A stretch of 64,000 bases of DNA from Nepenthes gracilis (taxonomy: Eukaryota; Streptophyta; Magnoliopsida; Caryophyllales; Nepenthaceae), in the NCBI GenBank assembly GCA_033239525.1, contig BSYO01000013.1:3310501-3374500 (forward strand). The letters run 5' to 3'. The stretch's first letter is position 1. Each line of letters opens with the position of its first letter. Shown piece after piece: positions 20,801 through 28,323 of this stretch. Both the position numbers and the translations under genes were made by a program. The notes under the pieces were generated by a model. That model was not told where the DNA came from, made no database searches, and saw nothing but the letters and a program-made list of their open reading frames with translations.

Positions 20801-22072
20801 CACTACTTGAATGATTGAGCTAACCACTCTTAACAACACAATACTTTCTTCCTAATGTAATTCGGGATGTTTTTAGATGCCATATGCCAATGGGCCAGGT
20901 TAAGCCGGCACCGGGTACCGACCAAGCAGTGCAGACTTCCTTGCCACTCTCTACTAGATCCTCTTTCGGGTAAAAAATAGCACGGTTTCATTGTCCATCT
21001 ATGGACAGATAAAGTAAGTCACACCAAAAATGAAGAAACAATGAAATTTTGAATGATTTCATATACTAAAAATATCCTTTCATCAAAAAAGTCATTGAAA
21101 AATGAAATGATTATTATACTAAAATTTTACATTGATCAAGTAATCATTATGTGGAATAAATTTAGCAATTTCTCCAGTAACTACTCCGAATGAGATTATA
21201 TAATTTGTAATCATCGTAGCTGAATGGTATTTCCCATCAGTTAAACAGTTTTCAAGTGCCAAATTATGGAGTATAGAAGGTGAGAGAAATCATGGGTGAG
21301 ACTATATCCTCAGCACAACAGCATCACATGAAGTAAACCACCATTCAGTGGAAAGCTTCCTCCCTTCAATAATTAAAAGGATATGATCAAACCTAACTCA
21401 TTGACCCCAAAATTAAGACGTCTCTGCACTATCGGAAGCTAGCAAGACACGGATGTCACTTGACCCCACAATAACAGTGAGTAGACCCAACATGGCTTTG
21501 AGTAAAGTTTAGATAAAATTCAATTTGTAATTTCTTTTGAAATAAATTATAAATGTCAAATCGGTCCAAAGTCTACAATAACCCATGTAGGACGTCAAAC
21601 TAATGCACATTTCCGTATTGATAAAGCAACTCCAATATACGTATTTTTCGTATGATATATGTATATACAATTTCATGAATATGGAGAGATTATTTCCATG
21701 GCTGCATCAAGGGATAAATTTCAAATCAACTAAATGATCTCACATAATAACCACTTAAAGCAAATATTCATCCAGAAAAACACAGATTGATAAATTTCAG
21801 AAGAGCAATACAAAATTCGATCATAAACAAAGAAGCGCAGGACACAAATAAACCGCTAGAACATCAGATTCAAACAAAATATCCTCAACTAATCCGTATC
21901 ATCAGCAGATCAAATCAATGATTTAGCAACCCATCAATCACAAATCAATCATAAGAATCTTACTCTGACCATTAAGGTTTTGACAGCAAACAACGACCCA
22001 TGACTAATTGGAACAAAACAAGTAAAGAACAAATGCGGGGAAGGGTGTATTACCATCGAAAGATGAATCCAT
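7691..22072 (-). CDS. VIL2: VIN3-like (VEL family) Polycomb cofactor, VIL2/VEL1 type; four exons
   Basis: My model joins exons 22072-22054, 11881-11203, 10028-9709 and 8820-7691: 2148 nt, 715 aa, every intron GT-AG and all phases consistent. Domains in order: an N-terminal VEL region with [16 protein letters not shown] and [16 protein letters not shown] (about 44-80); a basic PKRSRK patch (about 106-111); a Cys-rich PHD-type module (about 138-226, [20 protein letters not shown]); a helical region (CWRKQL to [14 protein letters not shown]); a fibronectin-III domain (about 349-435); an acidic/Ser-rich linker; and a C-terminal VEL/VID domain (about 629-715, [25 protein letters not shown]). VEL proteins bind PRC2 in the nucleus and promote H3K27 trimethylation, for example at FLC-clade flowering repressors, and the VID domain mediates self-association; that role is inferred. 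The start [19 protein letters not shown] is the usual start of VIL2 homologues. The intron positions rest on splice consensus and homology, not on transcripts. Confidence 0.85.
9709..10028 (-). CDS. VIL2: VIL2-like exon 3 (helical region after PHD)
   Basis: The acceptor TGTGTAG ends at 10029 and the donor GTAATT starts at 9708. The exon encodes [20 protein letters not shown] through [20 protein letters not shown] and ends in phase 1 after VIQ. This region follows the PHD finger in all VEL proteins. The open frame extends upstream to 10099 only because it reads into the intron. Confidence 0.88.
11203..11881 (-). CDS. VIL2: VIL2-like exon 2 (N-terminal VEL region and PHD)
   Basis: The acceptor is TCTTCAG ending at 11882, and the donor is CTGAG|GTAAAT at 11202. 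The exon opens with two bases that complete a Gly codon begun in exon 1, then reads [12 protein letters not shown]. An ATG at 11930 lies in the same open frame, but the extra 16 residues [10 protein letters not shown]... are translated from intron-like sequence carrying the acceptor. Family members instead start MDSSF-G, which I find at 22072. If the upstream exon is not used, translation from 11930 would be the fallback. Confidence 0.88.
12000..13240. other. Intron 1 segment with no gene or clear repeat
   Basis: This is mixed-composition sequence. The part 12640-13100 is GC-richer and contains motifs such as GGGCCCAATATGC, but no ORF of known family occurs. It might be remnant transposon DNA. 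Confidence 0.4.
13241..13840. repeat. Dispersed A+T-rich repeat (family A), left part, split by copia insertion
   Basis: The segment shares AAATTATCATACAAATTAG, then TCTACATACCATAATAGC- and CCTAATATATCTTC-like blocks, and a downstream GGGTCTATATTTATAG run, with copies near 32440-33950, 35340-36060, 39300-39920 and 50940-51760. The repeat resumes after the copia element at 18059. It is probably an LTR remnant, family unknown. Confidence 0.55.
13841..14995 (+). repeat. 5-prime LTR of the copia element
   Basis: The LTR is 1155 bp, TG...CA. It contains internal imperfect direct repeats: units of about 30-35 bp with GACCATTTGTCAGAGTAGGC at 13960-14110, and shorter GGAATGGATTTCCGGAGTG units at 14160-14290. 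No perfect Met-tRNA primer-binding site follows the 3-prime end at 14995. Confidence 0.9.
15096..15766 (+). pseudogene. Copia gag remnant with damaged zinc knuckle
   Basis: Two open stretches (15096-15320 and 15422-15766) read as copia gag: [30 protein letters not shown], then [20 protein letters not shown] and [20 protein letters not shown]. An interruption at 15320-15421 includes a stop after YLDEFN. The C-terminal knuckle reads [14 protein letters not shown] where CX2CX4HX4C is expected; the second Cys is Ser. The gene is therefore broken. Confidence 0.85.
15910..16180 (+). pseudogene. Copia protease-start remnant
   Basis: The translation [20 protein letters not shown], then [19 protein letters not shown] and [20 protein letters not shown], matches the copia aspartic protease region. 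The catalytic DSGA motif reads ESGA here, and stops follow. The following codons ([13 protein letters not shown]) still resemble the protease/integrase linker before the sequence leaves copia. Confidence 0.85.
16319..16488 (-). repeat. TRIM LTR (3-prime in element orientation)
   Basis: On the plus strand it starts TGTAACGTCTTCAGGCACCC and ends GGGACCTCACA. Both LTR boundaries are fixed by the AAGGG duplication and by alignment with the partner LTR. Confidence 0.9.
16542..16554 (-). other. TRIM primer-binding site (initiator Met-tRNA)
   Basis: On the minus strand TGGTATCAGAGCC is complementary to the 3-prime end of plant initiator tRNA-Met, one base after the LTR end. Confidence 0.9.
16556..16725 (-). 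repeat. TRIM LTR (5-prime in element orientation)
   Basis: It is 170 bp and exactly the same length as its partner. It starts (plus strand) TGTAACGTCCCCAGACACCC and ends GGGACCTCACA, followed by the AAGGG duplication. Confidence 0.9.
16922..18058 (+). repeat. 3-prime LTR of the copia element
   Basis: The LTR is 1137 bp, TGTTGGGTTTGG...CCCAACA, co-linear with the 5-prime LTR but with many substitutions and small indels. It is preceded by a purine-rich GAGGGAAAGTT stretch that would serve as the polypurine tract. Confidence 0.9.
18059..18240. repeat. Family A repeat, right part (continuation after copia)
   Basis: The sequence (CAATCAATCAGTTTAGTCCTTG and GGTCCGGTTGG-like blocks) continues the family A copy interrupted at 13840. 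Equivalent blocks occur before 34000 and near 39830. Confidence 0.45.
18421..18960. other. GC-rich block in VIL2 intron 1, origin unknown
   Basis: This 540-bp island is clearly richer in G+C than its flanks and is open over long stretches on both strands (for example minus 18926-18735 and 18728-18426). The translations are low-complexity ([22 protein letters not shown]) and match no family I know. It could be part of a retroelement. Confidence 0.35.
19067..19830 (-). repeat. LTR of a minus-oriented copia-type element
   Basis: On the minus strand a purine-rich GTGTGAGAATATTT lies just before TGTTGGGTTATAAGTTATTC, starting at 19830. The other end reads ATCTTAACA at 19067. The interior contains repeated GTGCCTCGAGCAC-like blocks. 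A degenerate Met-tRNA site-like stretch (CCATATGAGTGC) lies beyond the inner end, so boundaries are moderately supported. Confidence 0.6.
19860..22050. other. 5-prime part of VIL2 intron 1; no gene supported
   Basis: The sequence is A+T-rich. Short ORFs near 20173-20454 and 20559-20759 have no recognisable family. The part nearest the micro-exon (21700-22050), read on the minus strand, is T-rich and intron-like. Confidence 0.5.
22054..22072 (-). CDS. VIL2: VIL2-like exon 1: 19-nt coding micro-exon
   Basis: On the minus strand ATGGATTCATCTTTCGATG is followed by the donor GTAATA. It encodes MDSSFD plus the first base of a Gly codon that exon 2 completes, so the phase fits exactly. An in-frame TGA lies two codons before the ATG, so this is the first usable start. 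MDSSF(E/D)G followed by ALDPSKCSKLS-like sequence is how I remember VIL2 homologues of other eudicots beginning. The exon lies about 10.2 kb from exon 2. Confidence 0.75.
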
Positions 22073-22605
22073 GATTCACAAATAGCCAACAGGTCCATAA
22101 AACCAAGTTCATAAACAAAGCCTCAACTTCTCTGAACGTGAGAAGAGAGAAAATCTTTCAGTATAATTGGCAGAAAAACGTCCAATAAAAAATTAAGAAA
22201 CACTCATGAGAGAAGAGGTGGAGGAAGATTGTGAGAAAACAACTACCAAGAAGAAAAGCTTGATTTGTGCCACATCAATGGAATCCATGGCGAGATGGGT
22301 CCTCATATTTGAGGGCTTTTTAATCGATGGAGAAAGATTTGGGAGTGAAGGCTTAGAGACACCACCAGTCGCAGGCAGAGAAAAATTGAGAGAAAGACGG
22401 AGAGAGGGAGGAAAGGGAGGAGAGAAATCTGGGATGAAAGAAAAGAAAGTAGTACCAAATAAAGGCGGTTGCATGCCATCTTCGTTTTATTCGGATCAAT
22501 CGACGTTGTTTATCCTTTGCCCTTTCTTGTCCTCTTTCTTCGATGCTTTTTCATTAAAATTAAAACTCGGAGTTTTTTTTTCTTTTCTTGGAGTTGACAT
22601 TTGAG
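22073..22605 (-). promoter_or_regulatory. Probable VIL2 5-prime leader with upstream ORF
   Basis: On the minus strand the 530 bp before the VIL2 start contain a CT-rich stretch (CTCCCTTTCCTCCCTCTCTC, about 22425-22390) typical of plant leaders. They also contain an upstream ORF of 93 codons at 22474-22193 (MQPPLFG...), which includes downstream ATGs (MRTHLAMDSIDV). The upstream ORF resembles no family and ends about 120 nt before the main ATG. The transcription start and any leader intron are not visible. Confidence 0.45.
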
Positions 22606-22880
22606 TTCCTATTTTTATTTTTAAAAAATATTAATATAATTTTCAAGTAGATTAAAATTTGAATATTAAATAATATTAATTAATTAATTTTATTAAATAT
22701 TTTTAAATATTAATACTAATGGAACGGTAATACTCGAACCGACCTAGAATCTGGACCATGGAAGAAAGGCCAAAATAATGACAATTCAATAGAAAATCTT
22801 ATGACCCAATAAAGCAAAAGGCGCAATGCTTAACACTTGAGACACAATCCCAAACTATCCAACATTAAAAGATCAAAAAT
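22606..22880. other. A+T-rich putative VIL2 promoter segment
   Basis: A stretch of TAAATATT/TTAATTAA-rich DNA (22610-22710) separates the leader from the gypsy LTR at 22881. No unambiguous TATA box position can be chosen because many candidates exist. Confidence 0.35.
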
Positions 22881-23509
22881 TGATAATTATTACATAGTTT
22901 CAAGCGGTTCAACACCTGTATAACGGTTAGGAGCCGAACAGTCTTACCATCAATTGAAGGTGATCGTTACTTAGACAAGTAATGCACCTCATAACTGTTG
23001 AAGCGTAATGTCCATTCATTGAATCAAGGGTCCGCCAACCCAATGGCATCCCTTACTAGTATATCAAAAGCATTACCCCCATGGTGGGGAGACATTTTTT
23101 TTGGACGAACATTCAAACAAACAAACGTCTACTAGTGTATCAAAAGCCACTCTCCTAAACGAATGCAACACTTTAACAACCATTCATTCAAACGAGTGCA
23201 TCGAAGCCGCTCTCCCTTTTGAGTGCATCGTAGGAGCATTGTCCTCCGATAATATTTAATCCCCATCCACTTAAACTCACGCATTTATTTTCACACATAT
23301 TTTTCTTCCAATTATAAAGATTTTTTATTTGAGTATCAGAGAAAATATCAAAAATCGTGTCCTATAATCCCTCACCTCTTGTTCTTTTTATTGTGGTGTG
23401 TAATATTCAAATTTTGAGTAACGAAAGACTGACCCATTACCGATTGAATAACCCGTGTAAAGCAGCTCTCTAATTCATTCAATAATCCATATCTTAGAGA
23501 TGTATCATT
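22881..23509 (+). repeat. Left LTR of the gypsy element (family G1)
   Basis: The LTR begins TGATAATTATTAC and ends GAGATGTATCA. It shares with the right LTR blocks such as TCTTACCATCAATTGAAGG, GGTGGGGAGA and GCCACTCTCCTAAAC. It contains short GAGTGCATCG-type repeats (23170-23240). Confidence 0.85.
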
Positions 23510-23530
23510 TGCACTATCTGTGAAAAACGA
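23510..23530 (+). other. Degenerate gypsy primer-binding site
   Basis: TTTGCACTATCTGTGAAAAA sits directly after the LTR, where Tat/gypsy elements usually carry TTGGCGCCGTCTGTGGGAA. The CTGTG-AAA part is kept and the TGGCGCC part is lost. Confidence 0.5.
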
Positions 23531-24179
23531 CGAAAAGTCAAACCACACAACCGAAGAAAAGCAAACAAGGTAAACACTAAGGCTTAGGCAAGTGCACCAG
23601 TAAGAGATACCGTCTCACATGGCGATGACCTAATAGTGGGTAGTCATGGGGATGCTCGTCTAGCCATGAGTTTAAACGTGGAGATGCAAAATGTCTAGGT
23701 GGACACGATGTCGAAACTACTCCAAAGCATCTGCACCCGACTGGAGGGACACCTGCTGGGGGCTCCTTCCGCAAACTCCCATACTTCAACATCCACGAGG
23801 AGAAACCAAAGAAAGAAGCAGCCTACCAAGGAGATGACTCAGTGGTTTAACAACCTCGATGCCTAAGAGACTTCTAATGACAAGGCCCAGACCAGACTAA
23901 AAGGCTAACTAAATCTTAGAATATAGGATGAAAGCCTAGAACAGTGGAATTCACGTTATTCTTGGGACGACTGGAGGCCTTTAACCCAAAAAAGAGTTTC
24001 ATGCTGCACCCTACCGAGAAGGGCCCGGAGTCAGCCAATCCTACACCTCTCATCGAACCGCTCAGCATTAAGGACTTTCCTCAACACAAAGAGGATTGCT
24101 TCCACGTCCCAAGTGCATGAGAGAATTCAGAAGATCAAGTAGTGGCTGTTAAGAGGAAGCATTGACTGACACTCGGCCG

Positions 24180-25040
24180 ACCTGGTAAAGCCACCATTCA
24201 CGAGAGGGATCCAGATATACCAACTCCCTCACAAGTTCAAAATGTCAACCTTGGAGCCACATAATGAAAGTTCGAATCAAATGGATCATTTAAATCACTT
24301 CCGTACTCTAACTCTCAAAGGAGACACTTGAATTTGGTTTAATCGGTTACAACCAAATTCAATCAAAATATTCTAAGAGTTAGTTGACAACTTCTTATCG
24401 TAGTTGATGGATACCTTGTCAACTAAGAGAAGCAACCACGGTACCTTGTCACATCCAACAATGGCCAAGCGAGAGTCTAAAGTACTTCCTAGCTTGGTTC
24501 AATGTAGAGGCTTGAGGGATGTCAAAGCTAGCTGATGTGGCGAAGTTAAACTCCTTCATAGCGACCGTGCAATTGGATGACTTTTTCAAACACTTGGTCC
24601 AACAAGAGATCGACACCTTTCTTGAGGTGGAGGCCATCACCTGTCCATACATCACCATTGAGGAGGCTAACGAAGAGTGAAAGTGAGAGAGTACAAACCA
24701 CTATCTGGGATTGACTAGAGGGAAGAAGAGAAATGGAAATAACTCTAATACCCAAGATCCCAGGAAACAACCGAGGATTGAACCGGGTGATCAAAACGAG
24801 TTCAAACTTCTAAACCTAACTCTATTGAACGACAGTCGAACGAATATCTACATACAGATTCGGGATAAAAAGCTCATGAAATGGCCTAAGCAGCCCAAGA
24901 ACCCAAAAGAAAAAAGTCAGTCTAAGTATTACTTCTTCTATCGATCTTTGAGTCACAATACCGAGAATTGCTGAATTCTATAGAAAAAGATTGAGGCCCT
25001 TATTTAGAAAGAGCATATCAACAAGTTCTTGAGAGACACA
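24180..25040 (+). pseudogene. Gypsy gag remnant
   Basis: Translation in shifting frames gives gag-like runs: FTRGIQIYQLPHKFKMSTLE, QMDHLNHFRTLTL and IWFNRLQPNSIKIF. The open frame 24711-24974 ends with KLMKWPKQPKNPKEK, KYYFFYRSLSHNTENC, which is the zinc-finger-like end of Tat gag (usually KYCxFHRDHGHDTEDC; here several metal-binding residues are replaced). Stops are frequent, so it is non-functional. Confidence 0.75.
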
Positions 25041-25254
25041 GTGAAAACCTCCGTGAGAATAAATGACGATGAGTTGGGCCAACACAATTAACCTCACAAC
25101 CAAGTTACAGTTGCAGTGGTTAATATGGTATCCATGAGACCACCCAGAAATGATATTTCAGACCATCTAGAGAAGATTTCTAGTAGCAAGAAGTAGAGAA
25201 TATGAGTTAGAAATGATGTCATTGATATGAACGAAGACGTCCCTCAACAAGAAG

Positions 25255-26225
25255 AAACTCCCACTTGGGTCCTACACGTGGAAGGATTTTCATTCCAATT
25301 AGGGAGTGGAGCAGACGTGGTATTGAAAACTCTAGGTGGATGCACATAAGATGCACGTACGGTTGTCCAATTCTATCTTTTTTTTATTCTTTATCTTTTC
25401 TCCTCACCTCATCGTGCAAGATAAAGGAACCCCTTTTTTATGTTATATCATCAGGGTAATCATATTATTCATTCTTATGGTAATGGGAATGGAAAAACAA
25501 GAGATACTTTTCCTTGAAATATGGACAAGAAATCATACATAAATGATCGAACCGTTCGACTTCATAAAATTCTATGAGGTGTTCGAAAATGGTTGAAGTA
25601 GTTGAATAGGAGGATCACTATGACGATAGCCCTTGGTAAATTTACCAAAAACGAAAATGATTTATTTGATATTATGGATGACTGGTTACAGCTTCTGTTG
25701 CTAACATAAAAACATCTCTTTCCATGTCTTCGGATACAACCCATAAAGGTTTTCCCGTTCTTTGTACATAAACTCTTGTGAGGGTTTCGCGCAGTTTCAA
25801 TAGTTCTTCCGCTTCCAGGATAAATTCTCCTGTTTGTGTCTAAGGAACTTACGAAATGAAGAGCACTAAAAAAGGATTTAGCGACGAAGATCCTTCTCGT
25901 TTGCTTTTTTCGGAAGAAAAGGAGGATCATTGATAAAATACTCGATAACTCTCAAATTTCAGACACTGATAATATTGTTGAGTATGTAACATTATTAGTC
26001 CGACTAGGACTAGCAAAGGAGTACTTGGTAAAAAACCTGATTGTCCACAGTGACTCAGAGCTGACCGTAAACCAAGCCACCAAAAATTTTAAAGTGTCTA
26101 ACATATTACTCGCAAGATAACTTGTTAGAGCGAAGGGCCTGATTGAGGCATTCAACAGGGTGAAAGTATTCCATGTCTAGAGAAAAAATAATTGAAAGGC
26201 AGATTAGTTGGTGAAAGTAACAGCA
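25255..26225 (+). pseudogene. Gypsy RNase H remnant, split by plastid DNA
   Basis: The first half (25255-25375) reads TPTWVLHVEGFSFQLGSGAD-VVL, matching the start of gypsy RNase H (WxLHVDGxxxxxGSGAGVVL) with the first catalytic Asp replaced by Glu. The second half resumes at about 25950: DTDNIVEYVTLLVRLGLAKE, VHSDSELTVNQ. Plastid-derived DNA lies between the halves. Protease and reverse transcriptase, which should precede RNase H, are absent. Confidence 0.75.
25604..25840 (+). other. Nuclear plastid DNA insertion: psbD start joined to clpP exon
   Basis: The psbD ribosome-binding leader (AATAGGAGGATCACT, 25605-25619) and its first 23 codons ([20 protein letters not shown], 25620-25688) are followed directly by reverse-oriented clpP sequence (25838-25691). 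The clpP part encodes [20 protein letters not shown], then [17 protein letters not shown]. The two loci are far apart in typical plastomes, so this is a rearranged insertion. The flanks 25375-25603 and 25841-25935 may be further organelle DNA but I could not assign them. psbD encodes photosystem II D2, and clpP encodes the plastid Clp protease subunit. Both are only fragments here. Confidence 0.85.
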
Positions 26226-26279
26226 ATTAGCAACCCAGAGCAATACGCTTGAGAAATGTGAGAAATTCTTACAATCTCA

Positions 26280-27340
26280 AGCATAGAAATCCAAAAGTAA
26301 GAGATGTTTCATATCTCAAAAGGCGAAACTTGGATGACTTCGCATGGAAGGTATCTCATTGAAAGCCTTTTGTCGGAAAACCCGAATGACGCCAAGCGTA
26401 TAAAGAAGATAGCAAGTTGGTACACTATCATGAATGAGAGACTATACTGACAAAGTTATTCCATCCCTTATATGCGGTATCTCACACTAGAAAAAATTTA
26501 CTATACATTAAGTAAAGTGCATCTCAAAATCTGTGGGTCACATGTAGAGCGCAAAAACCTAACATTAAAAATCATGCAGTAGGGCTACGACTAATAAACA
26601 ATGAAGAGAGATGTGAAATTTATGAAGAAATGTAAAAACTATCAAATTTACGACAACTTCTTTGTCAGCCACATACAAAACTGTAGATCTTGCAATCACC
26701 ATGACCGTTCATACAGCGGGGGCTCAATATATTAGACCCATTACCCATTATATCTGGGCAAAGGAAGTTTGTTATAGTCAGTATCAACTACTTCACAAAA
26801 TAGATAGGGGTCTCTCCACTAGCATGGATAACGAAATAGAGTGCGGCAGCATTCATTTGGCAAAGCATCATATACTGGTTTGTAATTTTTGATGTCATAG
26901 TAATCGACAACGGAACTTATTTCATTGACAAAAGATTCACCAAGTATTAAATGAGTTTGAAAAATTGACTAGTTTACACTTCTATTACCTATTCGCAAAC
27001 GAATGGGTAAGTCAAAATAACGAATTGGATCCTACTACACGGGTTGAAAATAAAACTAGGGGGCACAGGCGACTCCTGCACGGATGAGCTACCTTCCATA
27101 CTATTGTCCCACCAAACGACATCGAGGGAGCTTACACGAAAAATGTCATTCAGTGTATACTACGAGATTGAAGAGGCCATCCCGATAGAGGTCGATCTGT
27201 CCAACCTTTGAGTCAAAAGTTTTAACCCACAAAATAACTCCCAACAACTCAAAGAACAACTCAACTTGCTCAAAGAAGCTTGAGGCGCAGTAAGGCTACG
27301 CATGGCGGATTATCAGTAACGGATCGATCGGTACTATTAT
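26280..27340 (+). pseudogene. Gypsy integrase remnant
   Basis: Broken frames retain IKKIASWYTIMNERLY, MRYLTLEK, VHLKICGSHVE and ILRQGYYWP-like text in the zinc-binding/core region. Downstream runs such as YSQTNG, DELPSILLSHQTTSREL, TRKMSFSVYYEIEEAIPIEV and RRADYQQRxDRYYYKK-like text match the C-terminal integrase region. Stops and frameshifts occur throughout. Confidence 0.75.
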
Positions 27341-27639
27341 AAAAAGATGAAAACACATCAATTCGAAATGGAGAACCTAGTTTTACGGAACATAATGGCG
27401 ATAGGCAAAACTGCTAAATGGAATAAATTGTCAATAAATTGGGAAAGACTATTACTAATCTTAATGATTCTCCGAAAATGGTGCATACAAGTTATACACC
27501 TAGAACGAAAAATTGGTCCCAAAAATATGGAACGTCATTCACCTCAAAAAATACTATTAGTGAACCTACACCGAACACGGGTAAGCTTTGCACAAGCCAT
27601 ACAAATTGTGTGTATGATGTAATTATATTTCAATTAATA

Positions 27640-28320
27640 AGATAGTCATTTATTTATTATGTTCATATGAATGTTTGTACTTTATTGCATAAATCAAACA
27701 GCCCAAATTGCCCCTAAGTCAGGTGAACACCCTCACCTCTAAGTCGACCTGCTAAACCTCGGTAAAAAAAAACTCTATTAAGATAACCGAGCGACCATAA
27801 CAATGTCGGAAACAACCGCTCGAGGGGATTAAAGGTAGAAGTCTAATCCTCCCTAAAGTAGTAAAAACAAAATAAAATTTTATGGGATTTTTTAACATGC
27901 GTGCGATGACTTTCTTCTACAGTAATGAATACCATCAGTCGACAACAGTCGACGAATTAGAACTCAAAGCATAAGTGCATCAACTTCCTTTTACAAGAAT
28001 GAGCACCACCAATTTAGTGCAGATGACAATCTAAGCATTGTCAAAACTTGGCAACTATGGTAACTAAACTTAGTTGACTACAAAGAGGCTTTCCGAGTGC
28101 AGCAACGTCCTCTTATGGGAATGAGCACAATCGGATAAGTTGTCCAATCAAGCCCAACGATAATGGCATCAATGCCTACTCAGCAATTGAAATGAATGTT
28201 GAGCAAAAAAATTCAACATAAATGAAGAGACATCAGTGACAATGATCTCAATAGACTAACTAATTTATTAATAAATCAATACAAAAAACAGGGTGTGTCT
28301 ATCAGGAGATTACAACATAG
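27640..28320. other. Gypsy internal spacer between pol and antisense ORF
   Basis: No protein family was recognised. The repeated GAATGAGCAC(C/A)A(C/T) text around 27990-28130 suggests short internal repeats. It lies between the integrase end and the antisense ORF block. Confidence 0.4.
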
Positions 28321-28323
28321 TAC

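Larger units (their letters stand above)
11882..22053 (-). other. VIL2-like giant first intron (about 10.2 kb)
   Basis: The intron runs from donor GTAATA at 22053 to acceptor TCTTCAG at 11882. It holds an old dispersed repeat split by a Ty1/copia insertion, the nested TRIM, a GC-richer unexplained block (18421-18960) and an LTR at 19067-19830. Apart from retrotransposon gag/protease remnants I see no coding sequence inside it. Confidence 0.7.

Noticed and set aside
22193..22474. 93-codon minus ORF (MQPPLFG...) as an independent gene
   Set aside because: No family resemblance, low-complexity Pro/Ser text from a CT-rich leader, and a position directly upstream of the VIL2 start; treated as an upstream ORF.
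25562..25930. 122-codon minus ORF as a novel protein
   Set aside because: It reads through reversed psbD and out-of-frame clpP plastid fragments inside a dead gypsy element.
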